Shown: positions 51,162-60,462 of the stretch, one piece after another
Numbering within the stretch: the stretch's first letter is position 1
How the letters are laid out: every line of letters starts with the position of its first letter
Origin: Sphingomonas xinjiangensis
GTDB lineage: Bacteria > Pseudomonadota > Alphaproteobacteria > Sphingomonadales > Sphingomonadaceae
DNA: 64,000 bases
Direction of reading: 5' to 3'
Assembly (NCBI RefSeq): GCF_014199255.1
Contig: NZ_JACIJF010000004.1
Location: 62,001 to 126,000, forward strand
Translations under genes and position numbers: made by a program
The notes under the pieces: model-generated
What the model was told of the DNA's origin: nothing
Seen by the model: the letters and a program-made list of their open reading frames with translations, nothing else
The model's database searches: none

Positions 51162-52508
51162 ATGAGCATCGAATTGCCGGCTCACGGGCTGAAGCTTCAA
51201 GCCCGGATCCAAACGGCATCGGCGAAGATCGGCATTATCGGCATGGGCTATGTCGGCCTGCCGCTCGCCGTTGCCTTTGGCGAAGCGGGTTGCCCAGTGC
51301 TGGCACTCGACTCCGATGCCGAGAAGGTCGAGGCGCTGAATGCGGGGCGCAGCTACATCAAGCATGTCCAGAACGACCGCATCGCACCGCTTGTGGAAGC
51401 AGGCCGGCTCGGCGCCACTGCGGATCTGGAGAGGCTGGCCGAAGCCGATGTCATCCTGATCTGCGTGCCGACACCGCTAACACGCCACCTTGAGCCCGAC
51501 CTGGAATATGTGGAGGCGACGACCAAGGCGATCGCGAAAACATTGCGCAAAGGCCAGTTGGTCATTCTGGAGTCGACCACTTATCCGGGTACGACGCGTG
51601 AAGTGATGCAGCCGATTTTAGAATCGACCGGTCTGACAGCTGGATCGGACTTCTTCCTCGCCTACTCTCCGGAACGCGAAGATCCCGGCAATCCCAGCTT
51701 TTCGACCACTCAGATCCCCAAGGTGGTCGGCGCGGACGATCTCGTCTCAGCGGATCTGGCTCTGGCCGTGTACCGCCACATCGTGCCCCAGACGGTTGCC
51801 GTCTCCTCCGCCGCGACAGCGGAAGCCGTGAAGATCACCGAGAACGTTTTCCGCGCCGTCAACATCGCGCTCGTCAACGAGCTGAAGTTGATCTTCACTG
51901 CGATGGATATCGATGTCTGGGAGGTGATCGATGCGGCCAAATCGAAGCCGTTCGGCTTCATGCCCTTTTATCCTGGCCCAGGCTTAGGCGGCCACTGCAT
52001 TCCGATCGATCCCTTCTACCTTACTTGGAAGGCGCGCGAGTATAATCAGCACACGCGCTTCATCGAGCTGGCTGGGCAGATCAACGCCGACATGCCCGCG
52101 CACGTCGTCCGAGTGCTCGCCGACACGCTCGACGCCCGTTCCGGGCGAGGCTTGCGCGGTGCGCGGGTGTTGATGATGGGCGTAGCTTACAAAAAGAATG
52201 TCGACGACATCCGCGAGAGTCCGGCGCTTCGCCTGATGGAGATGATCGAAGCGCGTGGAGCCACCGCCGACTTCTTCGATCCACACGTGACGCAGATCAA
52301 CGGCACTCGCGAGCATCCGACGCTGAACTATCGCTCGACGGTTCCTTGGGAGGCCGTCAAGGACGGTCGGTATGATGCCGTCCTGATCGCCACCGACCAT
52401 GACGGCATCGACTATGCAGAACTGGTCGCGTCGGCCGCACTGGTTGTCGATACCCGCAATGCCTGCGGGCGGGCGGGCGTGGTCAGCGACAAGATCGTAC
52501 GGGCGTAG
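51162..52508 (+). CDS. UDP-sugar 6-dehydrogenase, WbpA type
   Basis: 448 residues. NAD-binding IGIIGMGYVGLPLAVAFG near residue 23, VILESTTYPGTT, and the catalytic cysteine in GPGLGGHCIPIDPFYLTWKA near 268. The PFYLTWKA ending of that motif is typical of WbpA (UDP-GlcNAc 6-dehydrogenase) and not of ordinary UDP-glucose dehydrogenases. Because the UDP-glucuronate epimerase before it and the UDP-xylose synthase after it both need UDP-glucuronate, UDP-glucose remains a possible substrate. It is followed convergently by galU. Confidence 0.85.
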   Translation: MSIELPAHGLKLQARIQTASAKIGIIGMGYVGLPLAVAFGEAGCPVLALDSDAEKVEALNAGRSYIKHVQNDRIAPLVEAGRLGATADLERLAEADVILICVPTPLTRHLEPDLEYVEATTKAIAKTLRKGQLVILESTTYPGTTREVMQPILESTGLTAGSDFFLAYSPEREDPGNPSFSTTQIPKVVGADDLVSADLALAVYRHIVPQTVAVSSAATAEAVKITENVFRAVNIALVNELKLIFTAMDIDVWEVIDAAKSKPFGFMPFYPGPGLGGHCIPIDPFYLTWKAREYNQHTRFIELAGQINADMPAHVVRVLADTLDARSGRGLRGARVLMMGVAYKKNVDDIRESPALRLMEMIEARGATADFFDPHVTQINGTREHPTLNYRSTVPWEAVKDGRYDAVLIATDHDGIDYAELVASAALVVDTRNACGRAGVVSDKIVRA

Positions 52509-52536
52509 CGCCCGCTTCCGCGCGTTACGCGCGCGT

Positions 52537-53400
52537 TCAGCGGATCGTGGCGAGGAACGATCGGACTGCGGGAGCGATTTCCTCCCGCTCCAGCGCGACG
52601 GCGACATTCGCCTGGATGAACCCTGCCTTGTCCCCACAATCGAAGCGGGTCCCCTGGAAGGTCACGCCGTGGAAAGGTTGATCGCCGATCATCCGCGCCA
52701 TCGCGTCGGTGAGCTGGATTTCCCCGCCCGCTCCGGCTTCCTGTCCCTCAAGCACGCGCATAACTTCGGGCTGAAGGATGTAGCGGCCAATCACCGACAG
52801 GTTGGAAGGGGCCGTTCCGGGCTTGGGTTTCTCAACCAGACCATTCACCCGGGCGAGCGCGCCATCCTGCGCGCCCGGCGTGATGATGCCATAGCGGTGC
52901 GTCTGGTCGTCGGGAACCACTTCCGCGCAAAGCAGATTGCCGCCAACCTTGTTGTACGCTTCCACCATCTGCTTGAGGCAGCCGGGCCGGCCCAACATGA
53001 AGTCGTCCGCCAGCAACACCGCAAAGGGTTCGTCGCCAACGATGTCGCGTGCGCACCAAACCGCATGGCCGAGCCCCATCGGCTCCTGCTGCCGGACATA
53101 AGCGATGGCGCCAGGCTTCAGCCGAGTCGCATCGAGCACCTCGAGCGACTTGCCGCGCTCGTTCATTGTCGCTTCCAATTCGAAAGCGATGTCGAAATGA
53201 TCCTCGATCGCGTGCTTGCCGCGGCCCGTCACGAAGATCATCTGCTCGATCCCCGCCTCCATCGCCTCTTCCACTGCATATTGGATCAGCGGGCGGTCCA
53301 CCAACGGCAACATCTCCTTCGGCATCGCCTTGGTCGCGGGAAGGAACCGGGTGCCCAGGCCGCCCACGGGGAACACGGCCTTACGCAAGGGCTTGATCAT
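52537..53400 (-). CDS. galU: UTP-glucose-1-phosphate uridylyltransferase
   Basis: 287 residues. The nucleotidyltransferase signature is at the start: KAVFPVGGLGTRFLPATKAM, then KEMLPLVDRPLIQYAVEEA. Substrate residues are in GIEQMIFVTGRGK, AVLLADDFM and GGEIQLTDA. The product, UDP-glucose, is the source for UDP-glucuronate and the sugars made by its neighbours. ATG 53400 is preferred to an upstream ATG. It is divergent from the UDP-xylose synthase gene, about 167 bases apart, and convergent with the dehydrogenase. Confidence 0.95.
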   Translation of the reverse strand: MIKPLRKAVFPVGGLGTRFLPATKAMPKEMLPLVDRPLIQYAVEEAMEAGIEQMIFVTGRGKHAIEDHFDIAFELEATMNERGKSLEVLDATRLKPGAIAYVRQQEPMGLGHAVWCARDIVGDEPFAVLLADDFMLGRPGCLKQMVEAYNKVGGNLLCAEVVPDDQTHRYGIITPGAQDGALARVNGLVEKPKPGTAPSNLSVIGRYILQPEVMRVLEGQEAGAGGEIQLTDAMARMIGDQPFHGVTFQGTRFDCGDKAGFIQANVAVALEREEIAPAVRSFLATIR

Positions 53401-53524
53401 CGACGTCTCCGAAACTCGGGTTAACCCACTGATGTATGGGGACGCCTCAGCAAAGCGCCCCGTCATCAACGCGCGGGATCAGCTTCATCAGGAATGTAGA
53501 AGCCGATGGAGCAAATACGCATGT

Positions 53525-53534
53525 GTAACGTTAC
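53525..53534. promoter_or_regulatory. 10-bp palindrome in the galU/uxs divergent region
   Basis: GTAACGTTAC is a perfect inverted repeat 33 bases upstream of the UDP-xylose synthase start. It could be an operator, but such short palindromes also occur by chance. Confidence 0.3.
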
Positions 53535-53567
53535 GGCTCCAACACATTGAAAAAAAGGGGGGTGGCC

Positions 53568-54560
53568 ATGAGCCTGACGGAGCCTAACCGTATTCTAGTG
53601 ACCGGCGGGGCCGGTTTCATCGGTTCGCACCTGTGCAGCCGATTGCTGATGCGCGGGTGCGAAGTGCTGTGCGTCGACAACTTCTACACTGGCCGACGCG
53701 AGAATATCGAGCATCTGCTGGGTTCGCCGAAATTCGAACTGCTGCGCCACGACGTCAACTTCCCGCTCTATGTGGAAGTAGACCGCATCTTCAATCTCGC
53801 CTGCCCTGCCTCGCCGGTCCATTATCAGGCCGATCCCGTGCAGACGACAAAGACCAGCGTGATGGGCGCGATCAACATGCTCGGCCTGGCGAAGCGCGTG
53901 AAGGCACCGATCCTCCAAGCATCGACCAGCGAAGTCTATGGCGACCCCGCCGTGCATCCCCAGCCCGAAAGCTATTGGGGCAACGTGAATCCGATCGGCC
54001 CGCGCTCCTGCTATGACGAAGGAAAGCGCTGCGCCGAAACCCTGTTCTTCGACTATAATCGGCAGCACAACCTGCAAACCAAGGTCATCCGGATCTTCAA
54101 CACCTATGGCCCGCGCATGCACCCTGGCGACGGGCGCGTGGTGTCGAACTTCATCGTCCAGGCGCTCACGGGCGAGCCGATCACCATCTATGGCGACGGC
54201 AGCCAGACGCGCTCCTTCTGTTATGTGGACGATCTGGTAGACGGCATCATCGCCATGATGGACACGCCCGCGGATGTGATCGGGCCGGTCAATCTCGGCA
54301 ATCCGGGCGAGTTCACCATGCTGGAACTGGCCGAGCTCGTCCGCGAACTCGTCGGCTCCAGCGTCGAGATCATCCACAAGCCGCTGCCCGCCGACGACCC
54401 CAAACAGCGTAAGCCGATCATCGACCAGGCCAAGCAACTGCTCGGCTGGGAACCGAAGGTCCAGCTTCGCGAAGGCCTGACCCGCACCATCGAATATTTC
54501 GACGGCACGTTGCAGACCCGATCGCTGAACTTCGCCCGCAATATGCGCATGGCCGGCTGA
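53568..54560 (+). CDS. UDP-glucuronate decarboxylase (UDP-xylose synthase)
   Basis: 330 residues, extended SDR. The NAD motif is [19 protein letters not shown], and [19 protein letters not shown] is the diagnostic segment of UDP-xylose synthases. The catalytic residues are in [10 protein letters not shown] and [12 protein letters not shown]. It converts UDP-glucuronate to UDP-xylose. ATG 53568 has a G6 run a few bases upstream; an in-frame start seven codons earlier is less likely. Together with galU and the dehydrogenase it forms a route UDP-Glc, UDP-GlcA, UDP-Xyl. Confidence 0.92.
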   Translation: MSLTEPNRILVTGGAGFIGSHLCSRLLMRGCEVLCVDNFYTGRRENIEHLLGSPKFELLRHDVNFPLYVEVDRIFNLACPASPVHYQADPVQTTKTSVMGAINMLGLAKRVKAPILQASTSEVYGDPAVHPQPESYWGNVNPIGPRSCYDEGKRCAETLFFDYNRQHNLQTKVIRIFNTYGPRMHPGDGRVVSNFIVQALTGEPITIYGDGSQTRSFCYVDDLVDGIIAMMDTPADVIGPVNLGNPGEFTMLELAELVRELVGSSVEIIHKPLPADDPKQRKPIIDQAKQLLGWEPKVQLREGLTRTIEYFDGTLQTRSLNFARNMRMAG

Positions 54561-54601
54561 ACTTCTTACCCCGTCTTAAGCTTGATCGGTTAGGACGGGG
54601 T

Positions 54602-55732
54602 ATGGCTGAACCCAAGGTCCTTCTCGTCTTCGGCACGCGTCCTGAGGCGATCAAGCTGTTCCCTGTGGTCCGCGCGCTTCAAGCCCATGGCGGGATGGCG
54701 GTTCGGACCTGTGTCACCGCGCAACATCGCAGCCTGCTCGATCAGGTGCTCGCGGTCGCTGGACTGAAGCCGGACGTCGACTTGAACGTGATGACACCCG
54801 GGCAGTCGCTGGACCAACTCACGGCCCGGCTCCTGACCGGCATTGGCGACGTCCTTGACCGCGAAAAGCCCGACCGGGTGATCGTGCAAGGCGATACAGC
54901 CACGGCGATGACTGGCGCTCTGGCTGCCTATTACCGCAAGATTCCGGTCGGGCATGTCGAGGCGGGGCTGCGATCGGGCAACATCTACCAGCCCTGGCCC
55001 GAGGAAGTGAATCGGCGCATCGTTGCGCCGATCGCCGATCAACATTTCGCGCCGACGCAAACTGCTGCCGACGCGTTGCTGGCCGAGAACATCGCTCCCG
55101 GCACGGTGCATGTGACCGGCAATACCGTGATCGATGCCCTTCACCTTACGCGCAAACGGATCGAAGCGGACCCGTCTTTGGTAGCCGGTCTGGACCGCAT
55201 CGCGGCGCGCTTCACCGGCAAGCGGATCATCCTGGTCACAACGCATCGGCGCGAGAACTTCGGTGGTGGCATGACCGACATCGCACGGGCGCTTCGTCGG
55301 ATCGCGGAACGGCCCGACGTGGCAATTCTCTTTCCCGTCCATCCCAACCCCAATGTCGTCGCAGTGATGGACGAAGTGCTGGGGCATCCGGCCAACATCG
55401 CCCGCATTGATCCCTTGGATTACCCGCACTTCATCCGCGCGCTGGAACTGGCGCATTTGGTGCTGTCGGATTCGGGAGGAGTGCAGGAGGAAGCGCCTGC
55501 GCTCGGAAAGCCAGTGCTGGTGATGCGAGAAACCACCGAGCGGCCCGAGGGCGTGGCCGCGGGCACCGCCAGGCTGGTCGGCACCGATCCCGACCGCATT
55601 GTTACCGAAATCTCAACCCTCCTGGACGTACCCCAGCGTTATTCGGCCATGGCCCGCGCCCACAATCCCTTTGGCGACGGCCAGGCCGCTCAGCGGATCG
55701 CGGGGATCGTCGCACATGGTTTCGGACTCTGA
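54602..55732 (+). CDS. wecB: UDP-N-acetylglucosamine 2-epimerase (non-hydrolysing)
   Basis: 376 residues. FGTRPEAIKLFPVV is the family opening, then PDRVIVQGDTATAMTGALAA, HVEAGLRSGNIYQPWPEE with the catalytic acids, and LVLSDSGGVQEEAPALGKPV at the UDP site. It makes UDP-ManNAc, the substrate of the next gene product. The end of the gene overlaps the start of the dehydrogenase gene by 17 bases. Confidence 0.95.
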   Translation: MAEPKVLLVFGTRPEAIKLFPVVRALQAHGGMAVRTCVTAQHRSLLDQVLAVAGLKPDVDLNVMTPGQSLDQLTARLLTGIGDVLDREKPDRVIVQGDTATAMTGALAAYYRKIPVGHVEAGLRSGNIYQPWPEEVNRRIVAPIADQHFAPTQTAADALLAENIAPGTVHVTGNTVIDALHLTRKRIEADPSLVAGLDRIAARFTGKRIILVTTHRRENFGGGMTDIARALRRIAERPDVAILFPVHPNPNVVAVMDEVLGHPANIARIDPLDYPHFIRALELAHLVLSDSGGVQEEAPALGKPVLVMRETTERPEGVAAGTARLVGTDPDRIVTEISTLLDVPQRYSAMARAHNPFGDGQAAQRIAGIVAHGFGL

Positions 55733-57011
55733 ACTAAAGGTCTGCGTTTTGGGACTGGGCTATATCGGCCTGCCCACTGCCGCAGTGATTGCCCGCACCG
55801 GTGCCAGGGTGGTGGGGGTCGATGTGCATCCGCACGTCGTCGACACGGTCAACTCCGGCAAGGTTCATATCGAAGAGATCGACCTCGACGGACTGGTCTC
55901 GGGCGTCGTCGCCCGCGGCAACCTTCGTGCTGCGCTCAATATCGAGCCAGCGGAAGTATTCGTCATCGCCGTGCCCACGCCGTTCGCCGGTGATCATGCG
56001 CCCGATATTGGTTACGTGCTGAAGGCCGCGGCCAGCGTGGCCATCGTGTTGAAGGCGGGTGACGTGGTCATTCTGGAATCGACCTCGCCAGTCGGCACTA
56101 CAGAGAAGGTCGCCGAACTCCTTGCGGCCTTGCGGCCCGATCTCAAGATCCCGGGGCACTGCGTCGGCGGCGCGGACGTCGCAATCGCGTACTGCCCGGA
56201 ACGCGTATTGCCCGGCCGCATCCTGGTGGAACTGATCGACAATGATCGCGTGATCGGCGGCGTCACGCCACGGTGCGCGCGCAAGGCGCTGCAATTCTAC
56301 CGCCGCTTCGTGCGCGGCGCTTGCGTCACCACTACGGCCAAGGTCGCCGAGATGACCAAGCTCAGCGAAAACGCCTTTCGCGACGTCAACATCGCATTCG
56401 CCAACGAACTCTCGTTGGTGGCGGACAAGATGGGCGTTGACGTGTGGGAGGTTATCCGCCTGGCCAATCGTCACCCCCGTGTGAATATCCTTTCCCCTGG
56501 CCCAGGCGTGGGTGGCCACTGCATCGCTGTCGATCCGTGGTTCCTCGTCAGCGCTGCTCCAGACAAGACCCCGCTCATCCGCACAGCGCGGGAAGTGAAC
56601 GACGGCAAGATCCAGCACGTCATCGACGCCGCCTCGCACCTGATCGCTGCGGATCCCACCGCTCGCGTCGGCTGTCTGGGTCTGGCGTTCAAGGCTAACA
56701 TCGACGACTTCCGAGAAAGTCCGGCCCTGAAAGTCGCATCCGCATTGGCGCACCGCTACGCTGAGCGCATCGCGATCGTGGAGCCTTATGCACAAGCGCT
56801 GCCAGACGCCTTCGCGGGCACCGGAGCCAAATTGATCGACATCGACTCCGCGCTGGAAGCATGCAGCATCCTGATCGTGCTGGTCGATCACGACGTGTTC
56901 CGCTCAATCCCGGTCGACGAGCGCGCCGACAAGCAGGTCTATGACACGCGCGGTATTTGGCAGGATCAGCCGCGCATATCCTTTTCTGAACCACTACGGC
57001 TCGCGAGCTGA
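55716..57011 (+). CDS. wecC: UDP-N-acetyl-D-mannosamine dehydrogenase
   Basis: 431 residues. CVLGLGYIGLPTAAVIARTG is the NAD motif, LESTSPVGTTEKVAELLAAL is typical of WecC, and the catalytic cysteine is in GPGVGGHCIAVDPWFLV, the WecC form of the motif. It makes UDP-ManNAcA. ATG 55716 is the first start that gives the normal N-terminus and overlaps the end of wecB. It is convergent with the M48 protease gene, seven bases apart. Confidence 0.94.
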   Translation: MVSDSELKVCVLGLGYIGLPTAAVIARTGARVVGVDVHPHVVDTVNSGKVHIEEIDLDGLVSGVVARGNLRAALNIEPAEVFVIAVPTPFAGDHAPDIGYVLKAAASVAIVLKAGDVVILESTSPVGTTEKVAELLAALRPDLKIPGHCVGGADVAIAYCPERVLPGRILVELIDNDRVIGGVTPRCARKALQFYRRFVRGACVTTTAKVAEMTKLSENAFRDVNIAFANELSLVADKMGVDVWEVIRLANRHPRVNILSPGPGVGGHCIAVDPWFLVSAAPDKTPLIRTAREVNDGKIQHVIDAASHLIAADPTARVGCLGLAFKANIDDFRESPALKVASALAHRYAERIAIVEPYAQALPDAFAGTGAKLIDIDSALEACSILIVLVDHDVFRSIPVDERADKQVYDTRGIWQDQPRISFSEPLRLAS

Positions 57012-57018
57012 TCCTGGA

Positions 57019-58134
57019 TTAGTCCCGGATCAACAAGGACTGCCAATCGCCGTCGAGTGGCTGGTCCCGCTGCGCCACAAGCGCGGGGATGATAGGCCGC
57101 TCGGGACGTGCCGCGATCTTCCCGATTTCCGCATTCAACGTTGCAATCCGATCGCGCCAGTGCGGATGCGAGCGGGTACGGAAGATCCCGCCTGCCTTGC
57201 TGGGTCCGAAATGCTTCCAGAAGGCGATTGAAACTTGAGGATCATATCCCGCGTTCGCGAGCAGATAGGCAGAAAGCAGATCGGCCTGGATCTCGGTCTG
57301 GCGGAAATATTTCACATTCGCGCCGAATCCCGAAAGCAACCCGAACTCTACGCCCCGAGCTTCCAGGCGGTCACGGTGGCGCAGGATATTGTGCGAAAAC
57401 TCATGCGCTACAACAGCAGCGACTTGCTGCTTTGGATAATTGTCCAAAAATGCCGAGCTGATCTGCACCATCGAACCATCGGCGGAAGCACGGAAATCGC
57501 TCGCCAGCCGAAGTTCGAACCGCGATTTGCAGACTGGCACCGGATGAACCGTGAAGTGGACCGGCACCCCTTTGCGAACTGCGTCAATCTCGATCGGTGC
57601 GTCCACCGGCAATGATGCGACCGCCAGCTGCGCAGCCACCAATCGGTCCGTACTGCCAGCACTTCCGCTCAGCTGATCCGGCCTGATCGCGCCTATCCGC
57701 AAGATCGAATCATCGGCCTGTATGCCCGCCCGCGCCGCCGGGCTTTCAGGGAGGACGCCCTCAACGGCGACCTCACTGGCAAAACCGAAGTGCAGCTTCG
57801 CCTGCTCCCGAACCTCCCCTTGAAACTGGTCGAGGCTGTGGAGTTGCAGCCCTGTACCGGCCTCTCGCCTTTCGCAGAGTGCGACATTGGCAATCGCCAG
57901 TCGCCAGCCGATGCCGGCAAGCTCCATGTCCGCTTTCCTGGCATCTTCCAGGGCTTCGGCGATCTGCTGCGTCGGAGCGGATTCACCAGTGGCGGCTTTC
58001 GATGCCGCCGGGTTGCCTGCTAGCGAAGCATAAAGGAGGAAGAAAAGCATGAAGGCCACTCTACTAGTGCGCCACCCCACTTTTGCTACGATAAACGTGG
58101 ATCGGATCGGCAGCGGCGGGGGCGCCGACGACAT
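57019..58134 (-). CDS. M48 family zinc metalloprotease with PDZ-like domain
   Basis: 371 residues. An N-terminal hydrophobic stretch near 27-42 (AFMLFFLLYASLAGNPA) is a signal peptide or anchor. A PDZ-like region lies in 115-190 (VEGVLPESPAARAGIQADDS), followed by the protease core: VVAHEFSHNILRHR (HEXXH) and TEIQADLLSAYLLA, which carries the third ligand. The product is likely periplasmic quality control; related proteins include BepA and LoiP. ATG 58134 is used; an ATG near 58050 gives a shorter signal. Confidence 0.85.
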   Translation of the reverse strand: MSSAPPPLPIRSTFIVAKVGWRTSRVAFMLFFLLYASLAGNPAASKAATGESAPTQQIAEALEDARKADMELAGIGWRLAIANVALCERREAGTGLQLHSLDQFQGEVREQAKLHFGFASEVAVEGVLPESPAARAGIQADDSILRIGAIRPDQLSGSAGSTDRLVAAQLAVASLPVDAPIEIDAVRKGVPVHFTVHPVPVCKSRFELRLASDFRASADGSMVQISSAFLDNYPKQQVAAVVAHEFSHNILRHRDRLEARGVEFGLLSGFGANVKYFRQTEIQADLLSAYLLANAGYDPQVSIAFWKHFGPSKAGGIFRTRSHPHWRDRIATLNAEIGKIAARPERPIIPALVAQRDQPLDGDWQSLLIRD

Positions 58135-58364
58135 CTTTCATCAACGGCCTTGGCGGTAATGCTGCACGGCGTTATGGACGTAACGCTCGCGGCACGGGTC
58201 AATGATTGTGAGCGTAGTGTTCGGGATCAACCGAACCGGTGTTGCGCCTAAGTCACGCAAGTAGAATCTTGTGGGGGCTGGGATTACGGGTGTTGTCGTA
58301 CCGAAGGGTCTATGTCATAGGCGCTGCGAACGAGAGCACCGGAGCTCGAAGAGGGAGTAGATTT

Positions 58365-58586
58365 ATGTTCACCAAGATTCTCGCGGCAGCCGCTGTCGCC
58401 ACCCTGGCAACTGCACCTGTCATGGCAGCTCCGGCTGCTAAGCTTTCGCTTTCGCGCGCGTCGACCGCGGGTGAGAACGAGAGCGAAGTCGCTTCTGCGG
58501 CCATCATCGGCGTGATCGCCACTGTCGCTATCGTCGGCGGTGCGGTTGTTCTGGCTGACAACGACGACGACTCCGACAGCAACTAA
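58365..58586 (+). CDS. Small secreted protein with acidic tail
   Basis: 73 residues. Signal peptide (TKILAAAAVATLATAPVMAA), a hydrophobic helix near 45-65 (AAIIGVIATVAIVGGAVVLA), and a C-terminal tail of Asp/Ser/Asn (NDDDSDSN). GAGGGAG precedes the ATG, and an intrinsic terminator follows the stop, so it is a complete monocistronic gene. Similar short proteins ending in D/S-rich tails are common in sphingomonads (recall). The function is unknown; its position beside the nucleotide-sugar genes hints at a cell-surface role. Confidence 0.75.
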   Translation: MFTKILAAAAVATLATAPVMAAPAAKLSLSRASTAGENESEVASAAIIGVIATVAIVGGAVVLADNDDDSDSN

Positions 58587-58612
58587 GCTTTCGGACAACT
58601 TCCGAGTTGTGA

Positions 58613-58638
58613 GTGGCGGCCTAACGGCCGCCACTTTT
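58613..58638 (+). terminator. Intrinsic terminator of the small acidic-tail protein gene
   Basis: A 9-bp stem (GTGGCGGCC, loop TAAC, GGCCGCCAC) followed by TTTTCGTTT, 27 bases after the stop codon. Confidence 0.85.
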
Positions 58639-58707
58639 CGTTTAAGCACCCTGCGCCCATCACTTAGATCGTCGTGACGCATCGGTAGATTGCGGTTCCT
58701 GTTTTAG

Positions 58708-59484
58708 ATGCTCAAGAAACTGTTCTCGAAGCGGCCGCGCCCGGGCAAAACGCCCTCGGCATCTCTTCCTGAAGGTCAGCGCGTATACGCGATCGGCGAC
58801 ATCCATGGTCGGCTGGATCTGCTGAAACAGCTGGTCGTCACCATTGAGCAGGATGACGCGGCACGTCCCGCAACGCAGACCACCATCCTGTTTCTTGGAG
58901 ATTTGGTCGACCGGGGCCCCGAGTCAGCGCAGGTCGTTTCCTATCTGATGGACCTTCAACGCCGAAGCCCGGTCGGGCGGGTGCGTCTTCTGCTAGGCAA
59001 CCATGAAGAGGTGTTCCTCTCGGCAGCGACTGGCGATGAGAAGGCGCTCCGCTTTTTCACCAAAATCGGCGGCCGCGAGACGATCCTGAGCTATGGCATC
59101 TCCGAGGAGCGCTATGATGCGCTCGACTATGCCGAGCTTCTGACCGAGTTCCAGGCACGGGTTCCAGCCGAGCATACCGACTTCATTTCCTCCTTCGAGG
59201 ACATGCTGGTGCTGGGCGACTATGTCTTCGTACATGCCGGCATCCGTCCGACCGAACCGCTTGCAGCACAGAAGCCGAAGGACCTGCGATGGATTCGCGA
59301 AGGCTTCCTCGACGTGACCACTCCCTTTGAGAAAGTCGTGGTGCACGGCCACACGATCGTTGCCGATGTCGAGGAGCTTCCCAATCGCATCGCGCTGGAT
59401 ACCGGGGCGTACCGCTCGGGCAAGTTGACCGCGATGGGCTTCGAGGCCGATCAGCGGTGGGTCCTGAGCGCAATCCAAAAATAA
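58708..59484 (+). CDS. PPP-family metallophosphoesterase (Ser/Thr phosphatase-like)
   Basis: 258 residues. All PPP metal motifs are present in order: YAIGDIHGRLDLL near 27, FLGDLVDRGPES near 62, LLGNHEEVF near 94, FVHAGIRP near 173 and VVHGHTIV near 210. The fold is shared by protein phosphatases and by bacterial Ap4A hydrolase-type enzymes, and the substrate cannot be told. An N-terminal basic stretch (LKKLFSKRPRPGK) precedes the domain. The stop lies inside the terminator of the convergent FKBP gene. Confidence 0.9.
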   Translation: MLKKLFSKRPRPGKTPSASLPEGQRVYAIGDIHGRLDLLKQLVVTIEQDDAARPATQTTILFLGDLVDRGPESAQVVSYLMDLQRRSPVGRVRLLLGNHEEVFLSAATGDEKALRFFTKIGGRETILSYGISEERYDALDYAELLTEFQARVPAEHTDFISSFEDMLVLGDYVFVHAGIRPTEPLAAQKPKDLRWIREGFLDVTTPFEKVVVHGHTIVADVEELPNRIALDTGAYRSGKLTAMGFEADQRWVLSAIQK

Positions 59485-59508
59485 AGCCGCCGCTTTGCAG
59501 CGGCGGCT
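59476..59508 (-). terminator. Intrinsic terminator of the FKBP gene
   Basis: On the minus strand a 10-bp stem (AGCCGCCGCT, loop GCAA, AGCGGCGGCT) is followed by TTATTTTTGG. The T run coincides with the last codons and stop of the convergent phosphatase gene. Confidence 0.8.
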
Positions 59509-59534
59509 CTACAGGCCTTACTCTAATGGGAAGC

Positions 59535-60167
59535 TTACTCGGCCCCTGGGACGGCTCCCGCGCCAGGGGCCGCACCCGCGCCGGGAGCTGCTCCGCCAGG
59601 CGCGCGCTGCTGCTGCATCATCTGCTGCATCATCATTTGCTGGATGACGGCGGCCGGCACCAGATCGCTCATCTGGACATCGAAGATCAGGATCTTGTCG
59701 GCCAGCTCGCTGCCAGGACCCTGCGCGCCCGCTTCCGCGCCATAGCCGAGGCTTGGCGGCAACCAAAAGCGATAGTGCGATCCCTTGCGCATCAGCTTCA
59801 CGCCCTCCGTGAATCCGGGGATCATCGGCTGACCGACTTGGAAGCGCATCGGTGCAGTCGGCTGGAACTCGCTGCCGTCGCGCAGATTGCCGCGGATAGT
59901 GAGCGAAACGCCGTCCTGATCGGCAGGCGTAGCTCCCGTGCCGGGCTTCAGCACCTGATACTGAAGGCCCGACGCGGTCGTGTGGACGCCGGCCTGCCCC
60001 TTGTTCCAGGCGAGGAACTGCTCATTGCTGCCCCGCGCCACGACTTGGGCGCGGGTTCCAACCCAAGCCAACCCGGCCGCGAGCAGGACGGCAGCGAGCA
60101 CGCCGATCCACAACCAAACCTTGTAAGCACGCTTGACGGGCTGGAGCGGAACAGCGGTCACTGACAT
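59535..60167 (-). CDS. FKBP-type peptidyl-prolyl isomerase
   Basis: 210 residues. One membrane helix near 15-40 (VWLWIGVLAAVLLAAGLAWV) anchors a periplasmic FKBP domain (about 65-165) with GLQYQVLKPGTGATPADQDG, FTEGVKLMRKGSHYRFWLPP and LGYGAEAGAQGPGSELADKI, where the substrate-binding aromatic and the Ile/Phe core are conserved. The C-terminus is low complexity: a Met/Gln run (QQMMMQQMMQQQ) and then APGAGAAPGAGAVPG. It assists folding of proline-containing proteins in the envelope. Confidence 0.93.
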   Translation of the reverse strand: MSVTAVPLQPVKRAYKVWLWIGVLAAVLLAAGLAWVGTRAQVVARGSNEQFLAWNKGQAGVHTTASGLQYQVLKPGTGATPADQDGVSLTIRGNLRDGSEFQPTAPMRFQVGQPMIPGFTEGVKLMRKGSHYRFWLPPSLGYGAEAGAQGPGSELADKILIFDVQMSDLVPAAVIQQMMMQQMMQQQRAPGGAAPGAGAAPGAGAVPGAE

Positions 60168-60255
60168 GAGTCATTTCCTCAACACGGCGTTCGCCGCTAA
60201 AAATTCTTACTATCCCGCTGACCCCATCTTGAGATCGCGAGAACGTGCAACGATT

Positions 60256-60462
60256 TTATCGGGCGCTGTCGCGCTCGACGCGCTTGCGCTCGAGCTTGCT
60301 GGCGCGGCGCACGGCTGCCGCGCGCTCACGTGCCCGCTTCTCGCTTGGCTTCTCATAATGACGGCGCAGCTTCATCTCGCGATAGACGCCCTCACGCTGC
60401 AGCTTCTTCTTGAGCGCCCGCAGCGCTTGGTCGACATTGTTGTCGCGAACAATGATTTGCAT
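60256..60462 (-). CDS. rpsU: 30S ribosomal protein S21, second copy
   Basis: 68 residues with the same opening ([20 protein letters not shown]) and core as the copy at 5945-6145, but a longer basic tail ([17 protein letters not shown]). The nucleotide sequences also match closely over the first 45 codons, so the duplication is rather recent or conserved by selection. ATG 60462 is used; longer in-frame starts add unconserved residues. The two copies are at opposite ends of the window. Confidence 0.95.
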   Translation of the reverse strand: MQIIVRDNNVDQALRALKKKLQREGVYREMKLRRHYEKPSEKRARERAAAVRRASKLERKRVERDSAR

